Shown in pieces: positions 42,891 to 55,400 of a stretch of 64,000 nucleotides of DNA. Origin of the DNA: Leptodactylus fallax. Lineage: Eukaryota > Chordata > Amphibia > Anura > Leptodactylidae. The notes beneath the pieces were generated by a model. The model did no database searches. It was not told where the DNA came from and was given only the letters and a program-made list of their open reading frames with translations. Numbering within the stretch: the first letter of the stretch is position 1; each line of letters begins with the position of its first letter. The stretch spans positions 613,501 to 677,500 of the forward strand of contig CAMRHE010000169.1 of NCBI GenBank assembly GCA_947044405.1, read 5' to 3'. The position numbers and the translations under genes were made by a program.

Positions 42891-43024
42891 ATGGATAAAG
42901 ACCTGGTGCGGCAGAGCCTCAGTTACCACGGCCCCAGCCTGCTGTCCCTCCTGAAGTGTGAGCAGCATGACCACGCCGGCTTCAAGCAGCTGCTGGGAGA
43001 GCTCTCCAAGTGGCCTCAGTACAG
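42891..43024 (+). CDS. TTC14: TTC14 exon 1 (coding part)
   Basis: Encodes residues 1-44 plus two bases of the next codon, [10 protein letters not shown] to KWPQY. The donor is AG|GTAATA. The ATG was chosen because it gives the family's N-terminus and has a G at +4. Confidence 0.93.
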
Positions 43025-46000
43025 GTAATACACAGAGGGCTAGGAGTAGGGACTATCTGACCCCAGCTGCTCTCTAAACTTTGCACCCATATAGAAATGC
43101 AGCTCGTGCTATCATGTGTGCTGCCATGTCAGTGTGCAGAGAGTCTGTCACTGGGGAATACTTAATTTATTAAGGGGAACCTGTCATCACTTATATGGCT
43201 ATAGAGAGAGTGAAGCTACCGCGTTGTAGGACTTTATAAAATAGTCCAGCCATGACCTAAACAAAAGTCAGGTGAGGTGGGTTGTAGAATAAATTTCTAG
43301 TATGTTAATAATAATAATAATAGTCCTTTAATAGTCCCACAATGGGGAAATTCAGTGTGTTACAGCAGCAAAGATAAGCAGATACAGATACAAATACAAC
43401 ATGTACAGGAATGTTCCAAGGTAAGAGGCATTACTTTGATAGCAGACAGACAGATAGGAAGTAGGGGGGGGGGGGGATTTAACAGGCAGAGAGATATTTC
43501 AGTTCTCTGTGTGTATTGATCTCCGCTTAGGTCGGTGTTGGTTGTACAGCCTAACCGCGGGGGGGGGGAAAGACTTCCGATAGCGCTCCTTCTCACACCT
43601 AGGGTGGAGCAGTCGGTCACTGACAGTACTGCACAGCGCAATCACAGTCTCATGGGATGGGACTTCTTCTTCTGCATGGAGCTCACCACAGACAGTATCC
43701 TTTTGTCACCCACCACCTGCACTGGGTCCAGTGGGCTCCCCAGGACAGAGCTGGCCCTTCTAATCAGCTTGTCGAGTCTATTCCTATCCCTGGTTGATAT
43801 ACTGCTCCCCCAGCAGGCCACTCCAAAGAAGATGGCTGATGCCACTACCGAGTTGAAGAAAGTTCTAAGAAGTGCCCCCCGGATTCCAAAGGCTCTCAGC
43901 TTCCTAAGCAGGTAGAGCCTGCTGTGGCCCTTCCTGTACAGGGTCTCCATATGATCTGCCCTGTATAATAGCATATCTGGAGGCATGGGGGTGTCTCACG
44001 GATTCAGCACTGTAAGGCCAGGTTCACATTTGCGTTAGAGTCCCCATACGAGACTCTGCTGCAAGTTCCGCTTAAAATTGGCAGAGAGAAATGTCCTGCA
44101 GGACTTTTCTCTCAGCTGGTTTCAATATAAAGTCATTGGAACTCCGGCGGACCCTACTATACTTTGGTTTTTAAGCAGACAGGGTTTCCTTCTTTCGGGT
44201 CCCTATGCTGACCTGAAGGGCGGAAACCAGAATGCTAATGTGAACTTAGCATAAGCACCCATATTCCTTGCTGATTGATACTCCCTTTTACTGCTAGTGC
44301 TGATGGATGTGTGCTTATAGTTCTGACTTCAAGGGAACCAGTCAGGTCATCCATGTCCCAGCCATCCTTCCACGGTCCCATTCGTTCAATGAATGGGGGC
44401 TGCAGAAGCACGGCTGTATAACCAGACAGGAATTGGACCTGTCCTGAGTTTTGCAGCCTGGACTGTCAGCTCACACAAGGATTCATGTAATACATAGTTA
44501 TGTGTATGGGCCCATAGAAATGAATGGGTCAGTGTGCTATCTGGGAAAAACCTGGATAGCATACTGAACTAGCACACAGTCGTGTTCAAGGGGCTATAGT
44601 CCCAGGAAACCTCTTTAAATGAGTCAGCTGTGAAGGCAATGTCCCTTCCATCTTTATACAAACTGAAGAGGAATATGTGGAAAAAGAGATTTTTTTTTTT
44701 TTTTTTTTTTTTTTAAACATAACTTTTATTGCTACGATACATAAAAAGAGGGGCTAAATGACGACTCTCTAAACAAGACACCACACAACATATATATATA
44801 AAACACCTCAGAGGAACATGGATATATGTGGGTTATTGCAGATAGCGGTATACATATATATAATCAGGGCCGTGAATTTAGCAGTCACTCGGGTTTCCTT
44901 AGATGGGAGGACAGACCACTTAGTCATCATATGTGGTACTTTCATGAAGGAGATTCAGGTTGTCTATGTTTCCAAGGCATAAAGATTGTCCATCCGGATG
45001 TGGCCGAAACTGGGAACGTAGAACACTCTTAAAGGAAGCACAACGGATCTATAGCTGTGGTGGCGAAACTACGGCACGCATACCTGAGGGGGAACTCAGA
45101 GTCCTCTCTGTGGGCACGCGTGCTGTCGCCCCAGTCAGGCTTTTGGATCGTTCGCTAATGGGGAATCCAGGCGAACGAGTGCTTCTTTCAGGTGTATGTG
45201 CAAATGCACATACACCTTAAAACTGTCAGAGTAGGCTGCAGGACCGCGGCTTACACTGACATAAGATTATAACCTCTGCCCCCACGCAGGCTCGATGACG
45301 TCAGCACCTGCTTTGTGGTGGAAGGAGGTCGCCCGGCTGCTCTTCGTGGGAGTGCAGTTAAGTACAGGAGCATGTTATACTGTGTTGGGGGCCACTGTGG
45401 AGCACATTATACTGTCTGGGGACCCTTCACTATTTATATCTCACAGTATCTGTTTTATAGCAGTCATGTAATATTATCAGAGGCTGTAATAACATTGCAC
45501 GGTCACTATGAAACAGATCCTTTTACAATGTAAATAGTGAACATTAATTGTTCAAAAGTACCAAATGCTAATTTTTAGCTTTCAGTACAAAGTTGTTTGT
45601 ATTATTGAAAGCTCTGTAAAGCCCCATTCACACGACCGTATTTTGTGGTTCCGTAACTGTCCGCAATTGTGGATCTGCACAGTATTAAGGTTAAATTGCC
45701 ATGTTGGCACTTTGTGGTAAACTAGTGGGTTTTGGGTTGCAGTTTGGGCACTCGGCCTCTAAAAGGTTCACCATCACTGATCTATAGGATCCTAACGTTT
45801 TCAACCTCAAGGTCTGAATGAGGACATATCATTCTCCTTCTTTATCTGACCAGTGTTATTCTATGGGCAATATCACTCTTAACAGTGAAGTGATCTGTGG
45901 ATACAAATATTTGTAACTAAGTTATGTCCTATAAGTAGATCTGATGCATAAAGTCACATGATATGGTTTAATAGGTTATGTTGGCATAGTATAAATAAAT

Positions 46001-49000
46001 TTGATGCATAAATTCATGTGACATAGTAAATACATCCTTTAAATTATTCTAGTTCATCTGGCTTTGCCTTTAGTGTACATATAGGGAATAGATTATGGGT
46101 ACTACATACAGTACAGACCAAAAGTTTGGACACACCTTCTCATTCCAAGAGTTTTCTGTATTTTCATGACTATAAAAATTGTAGATTCACACTGAAGGCA
46201 TCAAAACTATGAATTAACACATGTGGAATTATATACTTAACAAAAAAGTGTGAAACAACTGAAAATATGTCTTATATTCTAGGTTCTTCAAAGTAGCCAC
46301 CTTTTGCTTTGATTACTGCTTTGCACACTCTTGGCATTCTCTTGATGAGTTACAAGAGGTAGTCACCTGAAATGGTCTTCCAACAGTCTTGAAGGAGTTC
46401 CCAGAGATGCTTAGCACTTGTTGGCCTTTTGCCTTCACTCTGCGGTCCAGCTCACCCCAAACCATCTCGATTGGGTTCAGGTCTGGTGACTGTGGAGGCC
46501 AGGTCATCTGGTGTAGCACCCCATCACTCTCCTTCTTGGTCAAATAGCCCTTACACAGTCTGGAGATGTGTTTGGGGTCATTGTCCTGTTGAAAAATAAA
46601 TGATGGTCCAGCGAAACGCAAACCGGATGGAATAGCATGCTGCTGCAAGATGCTGTGGTAACCATGCTGGTTCAGTATTCCTTCAATTTTGAATAAATCC
46701 CCAACAGTGTGACCAGCAAAGCACCCCCACACCATCACACTTCCTCCTCCATGCTTCACGGTGGGAACCAGGCATGTAGAGTCCATTCGTTCACCTTTTC
46801 TGCGTTGCACAAAGACACGGTGGTTGGAACCAAAGATCTCAAATTTGGACTCATCAGACCAAAGCACAGATTTCCACAGGTCTAATGTCCATTCCTTGTG
46901 TTCTTTAGCCCAAACAAGTCTCTTCTGCTTGTAGCCTGTCCTTAGCAGTGGTTTCCTAGCAGCTATTTTACCATGAAGGCCTGCTGCACACAGTCTCCTC
47001 TTAACAGTTGTTGTAGAGATGTGTCTGCTGCTAGAACTCTGTGTGGCATTGACCTGGTCTCTAATCTGAGCTGTTGTTAACCTGCGATTTCTGAGGCTGG
47101 TGACTCAGATGAACTTATCCTCCGCAGCAGAGGTGACTCTTGGTCTTCCTTTCCTGGGGCGTTCCTCATGTGAGCCAGTTTCTTTGTAGCGCTTGATGGT
47201 TTTGGCCACTGCACTTGGGGACACTTTCAAAGTTTTCCCAATTTTTTGGACTGACTGACCTTCATTTCTTAAAGTAATGATGGCCACTCGTTTTTCTTTA
47301 CTTAGCTGCTTTTTTCTTGCCATAATACAAATTCTAACACTCCATTCAGTAGGACTATCAGCTGTGTATCCACCTGACTTCTGAACAACACAACTGATGG
47401 TCCCAACCCCATTTATAAGGCAAGAAATCCCACTTATTAAACCTGACAGGGCACACCTGTGAAGTGAAAACCATTTCAGGTGACTACCTCTTGAAGCTCA
47501 AGAGTGTGCAAAGCAGTAATCAAAGCAAAAGGTGGCTACTTTGAAGAACCTAGAAAATAAGACATATTTTCAGTTGTTTCACACTTTTTTGTTAAGTATA
47601 TAATTCCACATGTGTTAATTCATAGTTTTGGTGCCTTCAGTGTGAATCTACAATTTTTATAGTCATGAAAATACAGAAAACTCTTGGAATGAGAAGGTGT
47701 GTCCAAACTTTTGGTCTGTACTGTATGCATTGACCCTATATAATTTATTTCCAATATTACTGGTAGGGATTTATACACATAACCATTTTTACCAATCATT
47801 TTTGAAGTACCACTGTATTATACATGGACTGATGGTACTGATAGCTATCTTTTTCTGAGATTACTATTTACTATTATGCATACAGTCAGCTGGAACATTA
47901 TAATATCCAGGCTCTGGCATTTTAGCATAATTACCTGGTCTTTACTGTATCACCTTTGTATGTCAGAGATATACACATGTGCATCATCTTTTAACTCCTC
48001 CTTATTCGGTTCTTTTAGCTGTTTTTAGCCTATCTTGTATATTCCATCTTAGGGGGTTTCAGTATATTGTTCTGTTTACTCACGACCTATTTTTATGGAT
48101 AGTATAGTATCATTTTATCTGATACAATTTTGCTTTCCTTTCTCTGCTTTGGCATGCTTACATGACTCCATGTGGGATACTTGCCTAGCTTCCTCTTATT
48201 GACCAGTTAGGGGATCTGGTATGTCACTCGTGATTGGAGGTCCGTTTGCACCAGTCGCAGCGAGCGGCTCCCTGTTGCTGTCAGAAGGAAGGCTGGGCTT
48301 TCCACATAAAAGGCTAGACGCCCGCTGGCATCCCTGGCTTAATAGAAGTACTGAATTCCACCATCAGGACAGAGGAAGAGTAGTTATAACTGCGATCATT
48401 CCGCAATCTTCCATCATGTTTTATGCAGTATCTTTTGTTAGTTAGATCGCTGAGACCTCTATAGGAGTCCCGATTAGGAAGCCTGTAGGTGTGCTGAGTC
48501 CTGTAGTGCTAAGTATCAGCACATTTGAAACAAAAACTGGGACTCTTTTTCAATCTAATGTGCTAAGCACTATAGTGCTGAAATACCGACACTTTTGAGA
48601 CAAGTGTGCTGAGCATTGTCTCAAGTATTGACACTTTTGAGCTATACATTGGGGCTCCTTTTTTATCAAATGTGCTTAGCATTACAACACTGAAATATCG
48701 GCACTTCTGAAAAATGTACCAAGGCTGCTTGCCAATAAGCTATAGTCTCACTTCTGTCATACATCTGATACATAGTGAGTCTCCTGATGAACCCTGGGCG
48801 ATACGCGTTGAGACGCTAATATGAGACCTAAATGAGACGATAATCTGAGAATGAGATTTTGATAGACTTTGAGAACATATTATCTTCTGTCGAGATCAAT
48901 AGCTGCAATTTATTTGGGAGGAATTTTTCTCAAGTTCCTCTCTGTGAATAGACATTACAGGGGACTTGCTTTTTGAAAGTTACCCATGACCTTTGGAGTT

Positions 49001-52000
49001 TCCATATAGTTGGTGTGTGGTTGTTATTGGTATCAGCTACCCTCCCCTCTCCTATTACTATCCATTTAGACCCAGAGGATAACTTGGTGACTACTGTGTA
49101 CCCAGCTGTATACTTTATATTTTTGCAGCTGATGCATGTCTGATTGACTATCTCTGTAGCTATGCACACAAGTAGTCTGATGGAAATGGGGATATATGTG
49201 CAACTATATATTTAGTGGGGCAAAGTGAGGAACCGATATGAGTAAGGAAATGTGAGTGACCGCTCAACTCACGGCCCGGTGTTATGTTATATATGTGTAT
49301 ATATTTAGCCCCTCTTTTTATGTATCGTACCAATAAAGGTTATGTTTTAAAAAATATATTTTTCCACGTATTCCTCTTCAGTGAACAGTTCTTTTGGAAT
49401 AGTCCCACTGTGATATAGCTTCTTTAAACAAAGTGTTGTGAGAAGCAGAAAAATGATAAAAAGGCTAAAAACTGGCATTGCACCTTTTTGACCCCAGTTC
49501 CTGTTAAACAAATGTTTCTCATATTTTTCTTTTTTTGGCAGGAAAGAAAGGAATCTCGACAACATTGAAGTTCAGCAGTTTATTGCTCGGAAAGCAGATC
49601 TGCTCTTTGCTCATTCGTGGAAATCAAATGCTCAGGAAAAACCAGATTTACATGAATCGTCAGAAGGTATTCTCACATTTTGGTAAAACTGCTAGATGTT
49701 CTTCTAGCCAGCTAGTGTAGAAGAATATCCTGATACGGGTAACTCATATATATATATATTTTTTTTGTTCCTTTAACAGCTGAATCTAGAACATATGAGC
49801 CATATTGTCTTTAAAAGAAACTTGTCATCAGTTTCATGATGCTCTGACAATGGGAAGCATGAAATAACAGTCTCCCTCCATACAAAGAGCAAAGCATGGG
49901 GTAAAGTGTCTGCTGGGTGGCTCCTTTCTGATTTCTCCCCACTTGGCTTGATAGCCCTATATTGGGAGACCTGTCAATTAAGCTGAGCAGAGCAGGAGAA
50001 ACCCCCAGCAGACATTTTTTTTTCCCCCATGCCTGGTTCTTTTTAACTACTTGGTGCCATGCACCATACATTTAAGGTGCTAGAGGGAGGGAGTTAAAGG
50101 GGTTGTCCACAGGACAGAGGATAAGTGTCTATTTGCAGGGGGCATGATTGCCGTGTTCCTCAGTGATCAGGAAAACAGGGGACTGAAAGTCCCCCTAAAG
50201 GCCTCCTTGTACATGGAGCACCAGTATGCTTACATGACTGGTGCTCCATTCATTTCTATGGGTTTACCATAACTGTAATCTCCAGCAGCGCCTGCAACCC
50301 CAGAGAAGTGAATGGAGTGCTGGTCACACAAGTGCACTAGCGCTCCATTCACAAGGAGGCTATTGGGGAACTTTCAGTCCCCCATCCTCCTGATCACTGG
50401 GGTATCCGACACCTGTTCCCTGTCGTGTGCATAGGGGAGAAGTTATGAGACAACCACTTTAAGGAAAGCTGCCATACAATAATGGCACTATCATTGTGTG
50501 GACTATGGACTTAGAACTGAAGCTGCACCATCTACAACAGGTGCAAGATGTATGGGCTTATTCACAAGGCTGTGTACTGTGCATATTTACCAAACTGACC
50601 ACGGCTGTGTGAATGGAACCCACTGCTTCATAGTGAGTTGTAACGCAATGAACTGAATGGTTGGATTGCGACTGTACTTTCAAGCTTATATGTGATTCTC
50701 ATTCTTTAACTCTATTTTAATGTTTTTGCTTGAAGGGTTTATCTGGTTTATAGTATAGATCACCTGTCCTCAGAATAGGCCATCTGCAGATCACTTGTAC
50801 TGAGACAACGTGCCTCTTGGTAATGTTTACATACTGCAAACCGCACTGCTCACTCGCTGAACAAACTATAGCCTGTTAGTGTAGGTACTGCAATGCTATC
50901 CCATTGAAGTCTTGCACTGCAGTACCTACACTTACAGCTACAGTTTGTATTGTTCTGGTACACGAAAATGGGTTTGGTCATTAAAGGGGTTTTCTCATGA
51001 ACATAACCAAACTTAGATTTGTAGACAATAAAAAGTTAAACGTAAAAATATAAATAATTCAAAATTCTGCAGAGTTTTAAATATTTTCTCTAACCATCTT
51101 AGTGGTGACAATTTTTTTTTTTTTTGAGGTTGCCAATGGATATGATCATGAACACACAAACTTTCTATGGTCTGGCAATTGTCAGAAACCCAGCCATGAT
51201 TTCCTTATTGTGGACAGGTTATCAGACAGGGACACTATATGTATGAGAAGATAACCTAGCCAACAGACTGCCACAACTATAGTGTTATTAGAACCCAGCA
51301 TATTAACCAAGCACTGCAGATAGATACGTTAGAGTCACCTGAATCAATCTCTGTCTGGGATGAGGTTGACATGTTGAATTTTGGTGGCAGACTCCCTTTA
51401 AAAAGAAAAAATTACCTTATTTAATTTCAGGTTTGCAATCTATGTATTAAAATTGCAATATCTCTGGATAAGGAAATCGTATAAGCTGTGATGTCAAATG
51501 AATTACTGAACTGATTGTGGTAGTTTTGACAGTTTTCTGACTTGATATAGTCTACATTATGTCATCTGAAATCTACTGCTAACATTTTGTATCTTTATAC
51601 TTTAGGTTGTTATGCAGTTATGCCCCCTTTGGAGCAATTCATGGAAGTCTCCAGTGGTCAGAAAAGGGAATTGTTCTTTAGAGATGTTGAACGTGGGGAT
51701 GTTGTCATTGGAAGAATAACTTCTATTCGTGATTTTGGATTTTTCATGGTGCTGATCTCAATGGGCAGTGGCATTCTGAGAGATCTAGAACCATTAGAAA
51801 TAAGTGTAAGTATTTATGATGCTGTGTCTCCATATTGGTCACTTGACCAAGGTACGACTTTCAATAAAGGACTTTATAATTTTTATTTTCTTTCTTAATC
51901 AGGCATTGTGCCCTCTTAGAGATGTGCCTTCTCAAAGTAACCATGGTGATCCTTTATCATATTATCAGATTGGAGATCTAATTCAAGGTAATTTCACCAC

Positions 52001-52312
52001 TTGTACTTTAGTATTCATATAGGGGATGGCACACAGCCAGTAGCCTTTTGTGGTTATGGTATCTGATAGATACTAGCGGAGAATCAGTTGTATGGTTTGT
52101 ACTGTTTTGTAAATGCAGTTGTCAGATTTCATTTGAAGTAATTCATTCTCTTGTAGCTGCTGTAAAGGACATTGACCGTTACCATGAAAAGATCACTCTA
52201 TCCTTGCATAAGTCTTCACTCCCAAGTCATCTGTCTCATTTAAAACTTGGAGTCATCAGCTCTGAAGATATGCCAGAATACTACAAGTAAGTTTCGGAAA
52301 CTTCTTCTCTCT

Positions 52313-52402
<90 letters not shown>

Positions 52403-55400
52403 TAATAAAAATTTTGTCTCTGAAAAGTAACTTTAGTCTTTAACTTCTGATACACCATTAACTTCAATAAGTCTCACAGGAATTGCATCTCTTTGAAAAC
52501 TGAAGGCCAAGACCCTATTGTGAACACTAAAAGCAGATCTACTTAAATATGCTGCATAGTTAGAACATATTATAACTAAGGTTCCTTATGTCTCTTGTGT
52601 GGGCAGCATTATTCTTCTGAATACAGCAGACTCAAACATGTTTAATTTCCTCTACTCCTGCTTTAATGTTGATATTTTTTGTGCTGTTTGGCACCTGTAT
52701 TTATAATATGAATTTAACTTCAGTAGATCCGCTTAAAAAAGTTCAGGTTTTTAAAGGTATGTTTCAGTTTCTCATTGTGGACCAGTAAGTCATCTGATGG
52801 CACAATAAACCAGTGCCCAATAACTGATTAATATATTTGTATGTTAAAAAAATGTCCGATGACCCCTCTAAGAATTAATAGTGCTGCTAATGGATCCAAT
52901 AACGCAAAAACCATTATTCACCTCTCCTCTGTGATGACAGGTCCAGTATTCTGTTTACAGCTCCCATCACCCGGCCTCAGCTGTCATCAGCAGTTTGTTC
53001 TAGGTGACTTCTGCAGCCAGTTAAAGGCCTCCTGGGGTGGGGTGACCTCTTCCCATATGGCACATGACTGTTGCGACATACCATTTGTGAAGAAAAGACT
53101 GCTGAGGCATGTGATCGTTTGTGCCATGTGACTGCTGTGAACGGGTCAGTCAGGGGGAACATGTAAACGGAAGACGGGACCTGTTTCCACTTTTTTTTTT
53201 TTTTTATGTTATTGGTTCCATTAGCAGCACTGTTAATTCTTAAAATATAAATCAGATACCCCCTTTAAGTTCTCAATTTTTTTTTTCCAAGCTACTCTCC
53301 GCTATGGCTAATGGAAAAGCGAAGTCAAGTGTTAATCTCCTTTAAGTGTCTGTTTCTACATTTGTATGTCTTTTTACCATAAAACAGCATGGATGGAAAG
53401 CCCACCAAATAAATAAATGTCAGCAGATGCTAAAAATAATTTGCACAACTTTTTCATGGTAATGGTAAATGTACATTAATTTTTGCATCATTTTGTTTCT
53501 ATCAAGACACAGTACTGCCTTCTCCAACAGCAATGACACTTACGAAAAGGTCCTGCGGCAATCTGTGGCATTTTCTAACCCATCTACTGTTGAATTCCTC
53601 TTGAGTACTCTTGGAATTGATGAATCTAAGCCACCATCATTAATACGAGGCCTTCAGAGGTAATACTTTATAGCAAAGCTAAAAGGTTTGAAACGATTCT
53701 GGTGTAGCTGCGTATTGACTTGTAGTGTGACTGATGCTAGGTTCACACTAGCATTCGGGTTTCCGTTCTTCGGTTCCACCTGGGGACGCAAAAAAACGGA
53801 AGCCTTATCTGCTTAAAAAGTGGATACCTGCAGACCCTATAGACTATAATGGGGTTTGCTGGGTTTCCAACGATTTTTATTTATTTATTTTTAATACTAA
53901 AATTGGCGGAGAGAAAAGTCCTGCTTGCAAGCCTCGCCAAATTTTTTTTTATAAAAAGAGATTAACCATTAGACATTCTCCAAAATTCTATAAATAAAAA
54001 TCTTGCGTTGCAGAAAAAAAAGAAACCTTACTTTTGTACATAAAATTTTTTGCTTTATTAAAATATAACGAACTATATAAATTTGGTAACACTGTTGTGC
54101 CTACCCAGAAAATATAATGGACATGTCATTTTTACTGCTCAGTAAAGTCTGTGAAAATGAAATCTGTCAGAAAATGGTGCAAATGCAATTTTTCTTTAAT
54201 TCCACCATATTTCCAGTTTTGTCCCCTCCTTCTTCCCAGTACATCATATGGCTTTTGGAAGGAGTATAAAACCAAAAATCAAAGCAAAGCAAAAAGTGGC
54301 TGGAAGGGGTTAAAGATTTTGTAAAACTTAATAAAAACAGTTTTTAAAAATCTCAGAAATCTGTGTCTTTTGCCATCATGTGATGCTTGTGAATTAGATT
54401 CTGTTAAAGTGTAACTCTCATTTAATTTTTTTGCTATTGTGTCGGGGAGGGGGTGTGGTGAACGTTTTTGCAATATACTTTATTAATCTATCAACCTTCC
54501 TTTTAATAGAAAACAGGCTATAAATGTTCCATTAGCAATGCTATAACTAAATATTGCCAGGAGACTGTCAATATAGTACATATAGCTGAAGCACTTACCA
54601 GGATGGTTACTTCAAATGGCTATATCTTCAGTTTTATACCACCTAGAAAAATGGTTCTGGTATCATAAGAAAGCTTTCATATGATGCAAAGCTTTAAGAA
54701 GCTATAACAGAATCTGCGATGTCACTAGTTAAAGAGTCGGGAATTTCAACTTAATATGCAGCAGTTAACTGCTGCACAATTAACTGTGTTTGAACTTTCT
54801 CTAGGAGCTCAGTTAGAGGGTTACGAAGAAGAATATTACAGCCTGTTTTATAATATTTAAAAAAAAAAAAAAAGGAATTTAGGGTAATAAAGTATATTAC
54901 AAAAAGGATCACCAAACACCCCCCGACACACTAATGAAAAAAAAGTGGGAGTTACACTTTAAATGTTCTTCACACATTGCAGTTGAACACTGCACATTTT
55001 TAAACTGCAGTATGTCCACTATCCCAGCATCTGCACTTGTTTTGCCGCATCTCTTCTAGTACATTTGCATATGAAGGGCCTGCATTCAGAAATCAGAGTC
55101 TTATGCTAGCTTCACACTAGCGCTGACTCTCCGTTGTTCAGGTCCATCGGGGGTCCACCGATTGATGATGGAGACTCCATCACAGATGTGAATGTAGCCT
55201 TAATTGTTAGTTATTATTTCTCTAATTCTCCTCAGCACTCAGATGGTGCAAGACTAAAATAAAAAAATTCTTTCCGCAGGGAGAACTTTTGTGATCAAGA
55301 TTATGCTCCTTCTTTAAGAAGAAAGCAGTCGTCATCATGGGCGTTAAAGTGGTGAGTTTATTTGTGCTTATAATTCACCGTTTGTAATTGTAATGATGAT

